Assembly: GCA_030149475.1 (NCBI GenBank)
Contig: JASBRL010000126.1
Location: 1-54,816 of the forward strand
DNA: 54,816 bases
Source: Marinobacter sp.
GTDB lineage: Bacteria; Pseudomonadota; Gammaproteobacteria; Pseudomonadales; Oleiphilaceae
Direction of reading: 5' to 3'
A program made the position numbers and the translations under genes. Positions 39,118 to 47,634 of this stretch are shown here, in pieces (positions within the stretch are counted from its first letter, which is position 1; the number at the start of each line of letters is the position of its first letter). The notes beneath the pieces were generated by a model. That model searched no databases. It was not told where the DNA came from and saw only the letters and a program-made list of their open reading frames with translations.

Positions 39118-40572
39118 TTATGGATTGCCCGGTACTGCGAGCCAGAAGGGGAACTGGCCTCCAACTGGCTCCCGGCGGACCACCTCGAGGGACTGGGTAT
39201 CAATAACGGCAATGTGGTTATCCGCCGTGACCGACGCGTAAATGAACTGGCCATCGCGGCTTGCCCGAACGCCGTGGGGGCCAACGCCCACGTCGACATT
39301 TTTGACAATTTTAAGGCTCTCGGAGTCGATTATAGTGACCACGGACGCAGAAATCGCACCGGTTGCGACGTATTGCTCGCCAGGCACCACGTCGATGCCG
39401 CCATGGCCACTACCCACTTTAAAAGTTTTCAGCATGGTTTCGCTAGCCAGGTCCAGTACCCCCACGTTGCCGGTAAAGTCGCGCAGCCATAGCCGTTGAC
39501 CGTTGGCGCTGATGTCAATGTTGTGAGGCGTCTTGAGACCCGGAGTGGGGATCTGACGCTGTTTTTCCAGAGCCCGCATATCCACTACCGCCAGCGCGCC
39601 TTCGCCCTGCAGCGTGACGTAGGCGAGTGTGCCGTCGGCGCTGTAAACGAGGTTGTGGGGTACCTTGCCCACTGGAATTTTCCTGACCAGTTCAAGGGTA
39701 TTCATATCGATCACCGCAACGTCGCCCTGGGTCGGCGCCACGGCGAGGCCGTAACGGCCATCCGGTGAGATTTTTACGCCCTGGGCCACCTCACCGATCG
39801 GCACGCTGGCCATCACCTCACCGCTGGCGGTATTCAAAACGTAGACATTGCCGGTTTTGAAGCCGGACACCATCAGCCGGGAACCATCAGGACTCAGGGC
39901 ATCGTAGTGAGCGCCCGCGACGCCGGGCCAGGCCTGTTTTGAGGGTAGGACTTTCACGATGCCGCTGTTCTGGACCGCCACATACAGAGGGTCGCGAATG
40001 GACTTTTCCAGGCTTAGTTCGGGCGCCGACCGCACGGGAGTGGCTTTGTTCCGCGACTGCTCAGGCGATTGGCCCAGCAGGGTCTGCCGCAGCTGGTAAA
40101 CATCCTTGCCGGACAGGTCCTTACCCGCAATCGCTTCGATGTCTTCAGGAGTGTAGGGCTGAAACTCACCAGCAATCCGCTTTTCATTGCCGAACGCCGT
40201 CAGCACGTAATTCAGGACATCCGCCATTTGCTGGCTAGTGAGCGCACCGCCCCAGGCCGGCATGTTGCCGTTGTAGCTTGTGCCGTCGACTTTGATGGGG
40301 CCGGTCAGGCCGTACTGCAGCACATGCCCCAGATAGCGGCGGCCACCGATACCGTCAGTGGCATTGTACATTTGAGCGGTGTGGTTTTTTTGCGGGGGAA
40401 ACGACCCCGGTATGCCTTGACCCTGAGCCTGATGGCAGGCAGCGCACTGCTGGTTGTACACCTCGCTGCCGCGCTCAAAGCGGGTGTTTTCCGCCGCGCT
40501 CACGGGCACACTGACACTGAGCAGGGTTGCGGCGACGAATGATGTGATGGCATGGGGGATCGGTGGACGCAT
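39118..40572 (-). CDS. Cytochrome c fused to a YVTN/cytochrome d1-like beta-propeller
   Basis: 484 residues from ATG 40572, which has GGAG eight bases upstream. A signal peptide (IPHAITSFVAATLLSVSVPV) precedes a class I cytochrome c domain with CAACH near residue 46 and a late Met in NGNMPAWGGALT. From about residue 160 come repeated propeller blades (NVYVLNTASGEVMASVPIG, DVAVIDMNTLELVRKIPVG, ALAVVDMRALEKQRQIPTP). This resembles NirN/NirS-like proteins, but I see no basis to claim haem d1. It is periplasmic and probably an electron carrier or substrate-binding partner of SorAB. Confidence 0.85.
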   Translation of the reverse strand: MRPPIPHAITSFVAATLLSVSVPVSAAENTRFERGSEVYNQQCAACHQAQGQGIPGSFPPQKNHTAQMYNATDGIGGRRYLGHVLQYGLTGPIKVDGTSYNGNMPAWGGALTSQQMADVLNYVLTAFGNEKRIAGEFQPYTPEDIEAIAGKDLSGKDVYQLRQTLLGQSPEQSRNKATPVRSAPELSLEKSIRDPLYVAVQNSGIVKVLPSKQAWPGVAGAHYDALSPDGSRLMVSGFKTGNVYVLNTASGEVMASVPIGEVAQGVKISPDGRYGLAVAPTQGDVAVIDMNTLELVRKIPVGKVPHNLVYSADGTLAYVTLQGEGALAVVDMRALEKQRQIPTPGLKTPHNIDISANGQRLWLRDFTGNVGVLDLASETMLKTFKVGSGHGGIDVVPGEQYVATGAISASVVTIIDSESLKIVKNVDVGVGPHGVRASRDGQFIYASVTADNHIAVIDTQSLEVVRREPVGGQFPFWLAVPGNP

Positions 40573-40618
40573 ATTACAAACTCCAAAGGCTAAAAGAAGT
40601 TCGGCCGGACTCATGTGC

Positions 40619-40636
40619 TGGCAAGACCTCTTGCCA
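40619..40636. repeat. Perfect 8-bp inverted repeat in the cytochrome gene leader
   Basis: TGGCAAGA-CC-TCTTGCCA, between the ECF-type promoter and the start codon. The two-base loop makes a hairpin unlikely, so it is more like an operator dyad. Confidence 0.4.
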
Positions 40637-40672
40637 ACAAAGCACCGGTCGAAAACGATCTCTGAAGCCAAA

Positions 40673-40699
40673 GGCGTCACCGGGCCGGGATTTATTCCC
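40673..40699 (-). promoter_or_regulatory. Candidate ECF-sigma promoter before the cytochrome-propeller gene
   Basis: On the minus strand GGGAATAAA (40699-40691), 10 bases, GTGACGCC (40680-40673), about 100 bp before the start codon. It matches the element before the sigma gene word for word, while the 10 bases between differ, suggesting functional conservation rather than a simple copy. Confidence 0.6.
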
Positions 40700-40726
40700 G
40701 AAACTTTCGGCCCGGCCCCTACCCGC

Positions 40727-40795
40727 AGACCAAGGCTCAACGAAGGCCAGTAACCCGAGGCCGGCGGCCAGAGGCAAGGCCGCCGAGAATTCCAA
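40727..40795 (-). pseudogene. 5' remnant of a second CcdA-like gene
   Basis: The first 23 codons (TTG start, MEFSAALPLAAGLGLLAF..., then VEPWS) parallel the CcdA-like gene at 35779, with Trp replacing Cys22, and then the frame runs into unrelated sequence. It begins four bases after the MerR-HMA stop, so the ancestral order was merR-HMA then ccdA. Confidence 0.75.
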
Positions 40796-40799
40796 GGGG

Positions 40800-41474
40800 T
40801 TATTCTGTCGTGTTCATGATGTTTGCGGAGTACCCCGCACCACGCACAGCCTCCGCAAGTTGTTCGTCCGAAATCCTTGATTCGTCAACTGCCACCCGGG
40901 CTTCACCGCTTTCATGGGAGACGGAACACCCCTTGACGCCGGTTTGCTGTTCGAGAACATGACGAACAATTTCCTCGCACCCACCGCAGTGCATGCCGCC
41001 GATTGAAAGCCTGATTGTCTGCATGTCTGTCTCCTCACTTATGATCGGCCCGCCTGTAGGCCCCGCATTCTGCTCCAGGGCGTCAAATATGGAACAACAC
41101 TGCAACGGCCCCTGTCCGGGACAACAGTCCACAAGTGCCGCCAGCCCCTGGCGGATTCGCCGTAACTGGTCAATTTTCTGGTCTACGTCGTGCAGCTTTG
41201 CCATCGCCCGCTGGCGTACATCACTTGCGTCTGCCTGGTTGCTTTCGGCATCACGCAACGCGAGCAGCTCAGCGATCTCACGCAGTGAGAAGCCCAGCTC
41301 TTGCGCTCGACGAATAAAATGCAGTCGCTTTACCGTGGTGTCCGAGTAAATACGATAGCCACCTTCCCTGGGACGTGGTGGCTGCTCGATGAGCTTGCGG
41401 CGTTCGTAAAAACGAATCGTCTCGACACCGACACCCACCACGTCAGCCACTTTGCCAATGGTCATGTCAGTCAT
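40800..41474 (-). CDS. MerR-family regulator fused to a heavy-metal-associated (HMA) domain
   Basis: 224 residues. Residues 1-70 are the MerR helix-turn-helix (MTIGKVADVVGVGVETIRFY, EGGYRIYSD). The dimer helix leads to a Cys-rich loop CCPGQGPLQCC at 117-127. Position 82, a Hg ligand in MerR, is Asp, and no Cys lies nearby. The eight-residue C118-C126 spacing is like CueR. Residues 151-224 are an HMA domain with GGMHCGGCEE (Cys163/Cys166). An in-frame ATG at 41024 has GAGGAG six bases upstream, so a free 74-residue HMA protein may also be made. It faces merTPA. Confidence 0.88.
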   Translation of the reverse strand: MTDMTIGKVADVVGVGVETIRFYERRKLIEQPPRPREGGYRIYSDTTVKRLHFIRRAQELGFSLREIAELLALRDAESNQADASDVRQRAMAKLHDVDQKIDQLRRIRQGLAALVDCCPGQGPLQCCSIFDALEQNAGPTGGPIISEETDMQTIRLSIGGMHCGGCEEIVRHVLEQQTGVKGCSVSHESGEARVAVDESRISDEQLAEAVRGAGYSANIMNTTE

Positions 41475-41507
41475 GGCGGAATCCTCACCTCACGAACTCT
41501 CAGCTCA

Positions 41508-41538
41508 CATTAGTGCCCGTACCACGGTACGGGGTCAA
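41508..41538 (-). promoter_or_regulatory. MerR-type promoter/operator for the MerR-HMA gene
   Basis: On the minus strand TTGACC (41538-41533), 19-bp spacer with dyad CCGTACC-G-TGGTACGG, then CTAATG (41513-41508). The regulator probably controls itself through this site. Confidence 0.78.
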
Positions 41539-41569
41539 GAGTGCTGAGCATTCTATAAGAGTGAAGAGC

Positions 41570-41600
41570 TTGACTCCGTAGCCGGCTACGGAAGTATTTT
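41570..41600 (+). promoter_or_regulatory. MerR-type promoter/operator for merTPA
   Basis: TTGACT (41570-41575), a 19-bp spacer with the perfect dyad CCGTAGCCGGCTACGG (41576-41591), then TATTTT (41595-41600). Its -10 is better than that of the decayed mer locus. It lies 31 bp from the divergent regulator promoter. Confidence 0.88.
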
Positions 41601-41637
41601 GGAGGTAATCAGCAGAGCCGTGAAAGGAACCGTCGTA

Positions 41638-42000
41638 ATGTCAGAGTTGAAAGCAGAGCCCAAATCCGGTCGCGGGTCGTTAATCGCAGGCGGGGTCGCA
41701 GCAGTGCTCGCATCGGCCTGCTGTCTTGGCCCCCTGGTTCTGATCACCCTTGGTGTTTCCGGTGCCTGGATCGGTAACCTTGCCGCTCTGGAGCCCTACC
41801 GGCCGTGGTTCATTGGTGCTGCTCTGGTGGCGATGGTCTTTGCCTGGCGTCGGATATACCGGCCTGCACAGGATTGCGATCCGGGCGAGGTCTGCGCAGT
41901 ACCGCAAGTGCGCACCGCTTACAAGATCACCTTCTGGATCGTCGCGCTGTTCGTACTGATCGCGTTGGCATTCCCTTTCGTCTTACCGCTATTTTACTGA
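41638..42000 (+). CDS. merT: Mercuric ion transporter MerT
   Basis: 120 residues, three membrane helices. The first Cys pair is in LASACCLGPLVLITLG within helix 1, and the second in QDCDPGEVCAVPQVRT in the cytoplasmic loop. MerT takes Hg(II) from MerP and delivers it to MerA. ATG 41638 has AAAGGAA upstream; an upstream TTG start is less likely. It is first gene of the operon under the dyad promoter. Confidence 0.95.
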   Translation: MSELKAEPKSGRGSLIAGGVAAVLASACCLGPLVLITLGVSGAWIGNLAALEPYRPWFIGAALVAMVFAWRRIYRPAQDCDPGEVCAVPQVRTAYKITFWIVALFVLIALAFPFVLPLFY

Positions 42001-42013
42001 GAGGCCATACACC

Positions 42014-43719
<1,706 letters not shown>

Positions 43720-43730
43720 GGCAAGGCCCC

Positions 43731-43952
43731 GTGAATGATATGCGAGAAATCGTGAATCGGCTGGGCCTGACCGGAGAAGCGGAGGCCACGCTTCATGTGG
43801 CGCTATTGCGTGAGCTGGTCCAGGGTCGTCCTGTCACTCTTAAGCGGCTTGCAGCGTCGCTCAACTGGACGACGGACCAGGTGGTGCAGGTGCGGGAACA
43901 GCTGCCTTGCGGAACCGTCGAGTATGACGGTCAGGGGTTGGTCGGTTCGTAG
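43731..43952 (+). pseudogene. merB remnant (alkylmercury lyase, N-terminal domain only)
   Basis: About 73 codons: LHVALLRELVQGRPVTLKRL and LNWTTDQVVQVREQL match the winged-helix N-terminal domain of MerB (LLRELAKGRPVS.., LDW..). MerB is normally about 210 residues, with catalytic Cys96, Asp99 and Cys159; all lie beyond the break. The frame stops at TAG 43950 right at a 10-bp inverted repeat. Organomercury cleavage is therefore lost. Confidence 0.8.
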
Positions 43953-44034
43953 CTAATCTGGGCCCAACCGGGCGCCCTTTCTCACCCAATGTGGTCCCAC
44001 TGCTCAGGATAATTGCGGGCCCAACAGATTAGCT
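43951..44034. repeat. 10-bp inverted repeat pair bounding the merB break
   Basis: AGCTAATCTG (43951-43960) and its exact complement CAGATTAGCT (44025-44034) enclose 64 bp. GGGCCCAAC also recurs near both. It could be a small inserted element or the scar of a deletion. Confidence 0.4.
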
Positions 44035-44113
44035 TTGTGAGCCACTACAGATACCTGTTCATCGTATTCTGAGTGCTTCCGGGCAGCGTAGCCAGCCGCG
44101 ACCACACTCACCA

Positions 44114-45103
44114 TTAGTCGGTGTCCCGGATCAACCTGGCGACTTTGGTCAGTAAGGTGTTTGCGGCGTTGTCCGTAAATTGCTGTCCTTCCTCGATGTA
44201 GCCCCGCACCGTCCCTTCATGCTTCCAGCCACCCTGGCGCTTGATCTGCGCAAAGTCGACCTTTTCCCGCGCGGCGGCGGTGGATAGACCGCGCCGGAAG
44301 CTGTGACTGCTCAGGGTCGGCACGAAGTCCAGGCCGCAGGTTTCCCCAAGCGCTTTCAGGATTCGGTTCACCGACCCGCCTGAAAGGGCCTGGGATTGCA
44401 ACCGATCCCAGCGGTTGACGGCGCGGAAGACGGGGCCTTCGTGAATGCCGGCATGCTCTAGCCAGGTTTCGAGGGCGCTGACCGGGCAGACCAGCTCGTT
44501 GCCCCGAGGCAGGGCCCGCTTCAGGCCTTCACCGTGAGGGTCTGTTTTAGAGCGCGGCAGGGTCACCACCAGCCCTTCCGGCTCCCACGACAAGTGCTTC
44601 ACCTCAATCGCTACCAATTCACTGCGGCGAAACGCCCCAAAAAAACCGACCTGCAGCAGGGCCCAGTCACGATGCTTCTTGAGCGAGTCAGGCTGTTGCT
44701 GGAGTGTTTCCAGGAAGGCCGCAATGTGTTCGAGGCGCAGCGCCCGGGCTTGCCGTTTCGGCCGACCATGGGCGCGACGAATCCCTTCCAACGTTTTGCG
44801 CACGCCGGGGTCTCGAGCGGGATCACGCAATCCCTGAGTCTGGTGCCAGCGCCCCAGGGCCGTCAGGTAAACATCCAGCGTGCGAGGATTAAGCGCGTCT
44901 GCCTGATCGGACAGATAGGCCGCAAGGGTCGCCGGCTGTGTCGGGAGACGTCCACCCCAGCGCTCAAAGCTGCGAATGGCCGCACGGTAGGTCCGCCGCG
45001 TGTTGTCGGTGGTGGCCATGTGGATGTACCGATTAGCCGTATCGGCTAATACGGTCTTTTCCGCGTTACGTAATGTGGACTTGACGGTGGGTTTTGGATC
45101 CAT
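44114..45103 (-). CDS. tnpS: Tyrosine recombinase TnpS, cointegrate resolvase
   Basis: 329 residues from ATG 45103 (GGAG five bases upstream), close to the 323 of Tn4651 TnpS. The catalytic set is visible: Arg in FFGAFRRSELVAI, His-x-x-Arg in LSSHSFRRGLST, and His and Tyr in GGWKHEGTVRGYIEEGQQF. The N-terminal SAM-like domain is DNTRRTYRAAIRSFERWG. It resolves the cointegrates made by TnpA. It is divergent from tnpT with the resolution core between. Confidence 0.92.
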   Translation of the reverse strand: MDPKPTVKSTLRNAEKTVLADTANRYIHMATTDNTRRTYRAAIRSFERWGGRLPTQPATLAAYLSDQADALNPRTLDVYLTALGRWHQTQGLRDPARDPGVRKTLEGIRRAHGRPKRQARALRLEHIAAFLETLQQQPDSLKKHRDWALLQVGFFGAFRRSELVAIEVKHLSWEPEGLVVTLPRSKTDPHGEGLKRALPRGNELVCPVSALETWLEHAGIHEGPVFRAVNRWDRLQSQALSGGSVNRILKALGETCGLDFVPTLSSHSFRRGLSTAAAREKVDFAQIKRQGGWKHEGTVRGYIEEGQQFTDNAANTLLTKVARLIRDTD

Positions 45104-45182
45104 GACCGCTCCAATTCGAGGCGTGCTTTCAAGAGCCGCTGATGTACCGGCGTTACAGGAGCAGGATAGAACAGACCACACA

Positions 45183-45216
45183 CTAACGCACGTTAACGCG
45201 CTTTAACGTGCGTTAG
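45183..45216. other. Resolution-site core between tnpS and tnpT
   Basis: CTAACGCACGTTAA (45183-45196) and its exact complement TTAACGTGCGTTAG (45203-45216) flank a 6-bp spacer CGCGCT. Two perfect arms around a 6-bp centre are the geometry of tyrosine-recombinase core sites. The location matches the rst site of Tn4651. Confidence 0.85.
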
Positions 45217-45253
45217 GCATCTTAAATAAATTTTGTTAATTATCGAATAAATA

Positions 45254-45267
45254 ATGTAATATTACAT
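45254..45267. promoter_or_regulatory. 14-bp perfect palindrome upstream of tnpT
   Basis: ATGTAATATTACAT, in an AT-rich stretch 19 bp before the tnpT start. It is a plausible TnpT binding site or operator; this is inference from position and symmetry. Confidence 0.5.
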
Positions 45268-45285
45268 ATCACGTTATATGATAAA

Positions 45286-46353
45286 ATGAGGCATGTCATG
45301 GCCCGCGCCGGAATTACTTACCAGGATGTCGCCAACGCTGCGCAACGCGTCCGCCAACGCGGTGACGAGCCCACTGTCGACCGGGTGCGATCGGAACTCG
45401 GTACCGGCAGTCGCAGCACTCTCGGGCCAATGCTGAAACGTTGGAAATCAGGCAGCGAAGCCGCAGCGGATCTGAACGGACTCCCGGCTGACTTGGTGGC
45501 CGCCGTGAAAGCCCTGCATGAGCGAGCTCAATACGCGGCCGATGAACGTATTACGCAGGAGCGCGAAGCGCACCAGACGCTGGAACAGCAATGGCGCACC
45601 GAGCTGGAAGAGGTGCGGCAGCGGTGCGAGTCACTGGAAGAGCAACGCTGCGGGCTGGAGAAGGCCAATGAAGCGCTTCGCAACGAAAGCGATGCCCAGG
45701 CCCACGCTCTTCAACAGGAACAGCTCCGGGCGGCCTCACTCACGTCCAAACTGGAGGCAAGTCAGGAGAAACTCAGTGAGACCACTGCAACCGTCCAAGA
45801 GATGAAGCAGGAAAACCGCGATATCCGCAGCCATTTCGAGCACTACCAGCAGGAGATTGCCGAGGATCGCCGTCATGAACGGGACCAGTTCCACAGGACC
45901 CAGTCAGGGCTGGAGGGTCAGGTGGATCAGCTGACGCAGCAGCTCCGTTCCAGCGAACAGGACCGCGACACGCTGAGACAACATCGCGACCAAATAAACC
46001 AGCGCTATGAGGCCAGTCAGGATCACGCTGAAAACTTGAAAGAAAAATTGCACGCGAGCCAGGCCGTCATAACACAATGGGCAACGCGAACAGAAACGCT
46101 GGAAGCGACAGTCGACCGCCTCCAGCTGGAGCGAGATAGCGACGCCGAACACAGGGAGAAGCTTGGTGCGGCCCTAACGGATTCTGAAAAACATCTCGCG
46201 GCCTGCCAGCAGCGGATCTCCGACCTCAGAGAGCGCGTGGCAGCGGCTGACGACCGAAACCAGTTCCTCAACGATCAGAATCGCGAATTACTGCAGGAAA
46301 AAGCTGTCCTCCAGGGTCAGTTGAAACAACTACAAACAAGCCTGGCTAAATAG
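45286..46353 (+). CDS. tnpT: TnpT, coiled-coil DNA-binding accessory protein for resolution
   Basis: 355 residues. The N-terminus GITYQDVANAAQRVRQRGDE, then RVRSELGTGSRSTLGPMLKR, is a KfrA-type DNA-binding domain. The remaining ~280 residues are one long coiled coil rich in Glu, Gln and Arg (LEEVRQRCESLEEQRCGLEK). This is the architecture of TnpT of Tn4651, which binds the resolution site and assists TnpS. ATG 45298 is a possible alternative start. Confidence 0.88.
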   Translation: MRHVMARAGITYQDVANAAQRVRQRGDEPTVDRVRSELGTGSRSTLGPMLKRWKSGSEAAADLNGLPADLVAAVKALHERAQYAADERITQEREAHQTLEQQWRTELEEVRQRCESLEEQRCGLEKANEALRNESDAQAHALQQEQLRAASLTSKLEASQEKLSETTATVQEMKQENRDIRSHFEHYQQEIAEDRRHERDQFHRTQSGLEGQVDQLTQQLRSSEQDRDTLRQHRDQINQRYEASQDHAENLKEKLHASQAVITQWATRTETLEATVDRLQLERDSDAEHREKLGAALTDSEKHLAACQQRISDLRERVAAADDRNQFLNDQNRELLQEKAVLQGQLKQLQTSLAK

Positions 46354-46422
46354 CCCGCTATTGTCTCGGCCTGATCATCCCTGAGAGTTGCGAGTGATGC
46401 CAATCGCGCAAGGAGTAGTTAG

Positions 46423-46806
46423 ATGTCTACCGTGATCTTTGGCAGGCTGCGAGCTGCGGCAAAACGCATTCAGCATGATGCGCTGACGGTTATTTTGTGG
46501 CGCGAGACCCGAATACCCCCCATAGTCGTTCGGCTGCTCGCAATCGCAGCGTACGCCATGAGTCCAATTGATCTCATTCCGGACTTCATGCCGATCCTGG
46601 GCTATCTTGACGACATTATCTTGGTCCCGCTGGGCATCGTCCTTGTCATCAAGCTGACGCCATCGAATGTGATAGAAGCAAGTCGCTCGAAAGCAGCTAA
46701 AGTGGCAATCAAGCCGATCAGCCACGTTGCGGCCGCAGTCGTTATTGGCACATGGCTTTTATGTGCCACGGCTTTTGGCTACTGGGTGTGGGAATACAGC
46801 AGGTAA
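46423..46806 (+). CDS. DUF1232 (YkvA-like) membrane protein, second copy
   Basis: 127 residues, homologous to 29847-30224. The core is AYAMSPIDLIPDFMPILGYL, then DDIILVPLGIVLVIKLTP, with a C-terminal membrane helix. It is the last gene before the right terminal repeat and reads toward it. Function unknown; two members of one family in the transposon suggest selection or internal duplication. Confidence 0.85.
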   Translation: MSTVIFGRLRAAAKRIQHDALTVILWRETRIPPIVVRLLAIAAYAMSPIDLIPDFMPILGYLDDIILVPLGIVLVIKLTPSNVIEASRSKAAKVAIKPISHVAAAVVIGTWLLCATAFGYWVWEYSR

Positions 46807-46857
46807 CGCATCGTCTGCACGTGATGAAATAGTTAATTTAAGGCTTGTAAAACAGAT

Positions 46858-46905
46858 GGTTAATGCGCTTTTTGGAGGATTTCGTCAGAATCGTTGCCGA
46901 CCCTC
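46858..46905 (-). repeat. Right terminal inverted repeat of the transposon
   Basis: Read inward on the minus strand it begins GAGGGTCGGCAACGATTCTG and differs from the left repeat at one of its outer 36 bases; the inner end TTAACC is shared. Confidence 0.93.
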
Positions 46906-46910
46906 AAAAA
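46906..46910. repeat. Target-site duplication, right copy (AAAAA)
   Basis: AAAAA immediately outside the right terminal repeat, equal to 22073-22077. Confidence 0.85.
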
Positions 46911-46976
46911 CAGGCACACGACCGCAACCGCTACAAACAGCAGGCTGGTGCGAACGGTGGGGGACAGGGTGGGCAT
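46906..46976 (-). pseudogene. First 23 codons of the split PhnE-like permease
   Basis: ATG 46976, seven bases after the ATPase stop, reads MPTLSPTVRTSLLFVAVAVV and on to CLF, the start of the first membrane helix, then meets the transposon. The next native codons (FADMAVTTANPW) are at 22072 and below. Reading into the transposon ends after about 15 foreign residues. Confidence 0.9.
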
Positions 46977-46983
46977 AGTGGGC

Positions 46984-47634
46984 TCAGTAAAGCGGCGTGA
47001 TATCGGTTTCGTTCAGGGTCCGGGTCGGCGCATCAAGGGCGATCTGACCATTCTGAATACCAACGATTCGTGTGCTGTAGCGCAGAGCCAGTTCGACATC
47101 ATGTAAGGCCACCACGCTGGTTTCGAAGGACTCCGTCAGCAGGCTCATGACCACGTGGGCGAGTGGCCCGTCCAGCGCTGAGACAGGCTCGTCTGCCAGC
47201 AGCACCGCCGCATTCCGGTATACCGCGCGGGCGAGTGCGACTCGCTGGCGCTGACCACCGGAGAGGCTTGCGACTGCAGACCATTGCTTCTCTTCGATAC
47301 CCAGTTTTCTGAGCAACGGATGGATTTCGTCCCGGTCCCGCCGAAACGGCTTCACAAGCGTGACCAGATTGTACCATGTTGAGTGCTGGTCAAGACGCCC
47401 CATGAACACGTTGTGGAATACCGGCAACGCCCTTACCAGGCCCAGCTCCTGGGGAACCATCGCGAACAGGTCCGGCGATTGATCATAAATCAGCCGAAGC
47501 AGAGTGGTTTTACCCGCACCACTGCGTCCCACCAGGGCCAGGCGCTCCCCGGGCTCTACGGTCAGGGACAGCGGGCCAAGAACCCGCTGCCCGGCGAATG
47601 AGGCCGTTACACCGGCCAACTTTATGGTGGCCAT
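46984..47634 (-). CDS. Phosphonate-type ABC transporter ATP-binding protein
   Basis: 216 residues. Walker A LALVGRSGAGKTTLLRLI, signature ASLSGGQRQRVALARAVY and Walker B VLLADEPVSALD, followed by the switch in VVALHDVELAL. PhnC-like, but about 30-40 residues shorter than PhnC. It overlaps the binding-protein gene by one base and runs into the permease start 7 bp later. Given the senB/selD neighbours, the substrate may be a selenium oxyanion or similar. Confidence 0.88.
   Translation of the reverse strand: MATIKLAGVTASFAGQRVLGPLSLTVEPGERLALVGRSGAGKTTLLRLIYDQSPDLFAMVPQELGLVRALPVFHNVFMGRLDQHSTWYNLVTLVKPFRRDRDEIHPLLRKLGIEEKQWSAVASLSGGQRQRVALARAVYRNAAVLLADEPVSALDGPLAHVVMSLLTESFETSVVALHDVELALRYSTRIVGIQNGQIALDAPTRTLNETDITPLY

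Noticed and set aside
40573..40740. 56 extra N-terminal codons for the cytochrome-propeller gene
   Set aside because: They run over the ECF-type promoter and ccdA stub and would bury the signal peptide; ATG 40572 has a good ribosome site.
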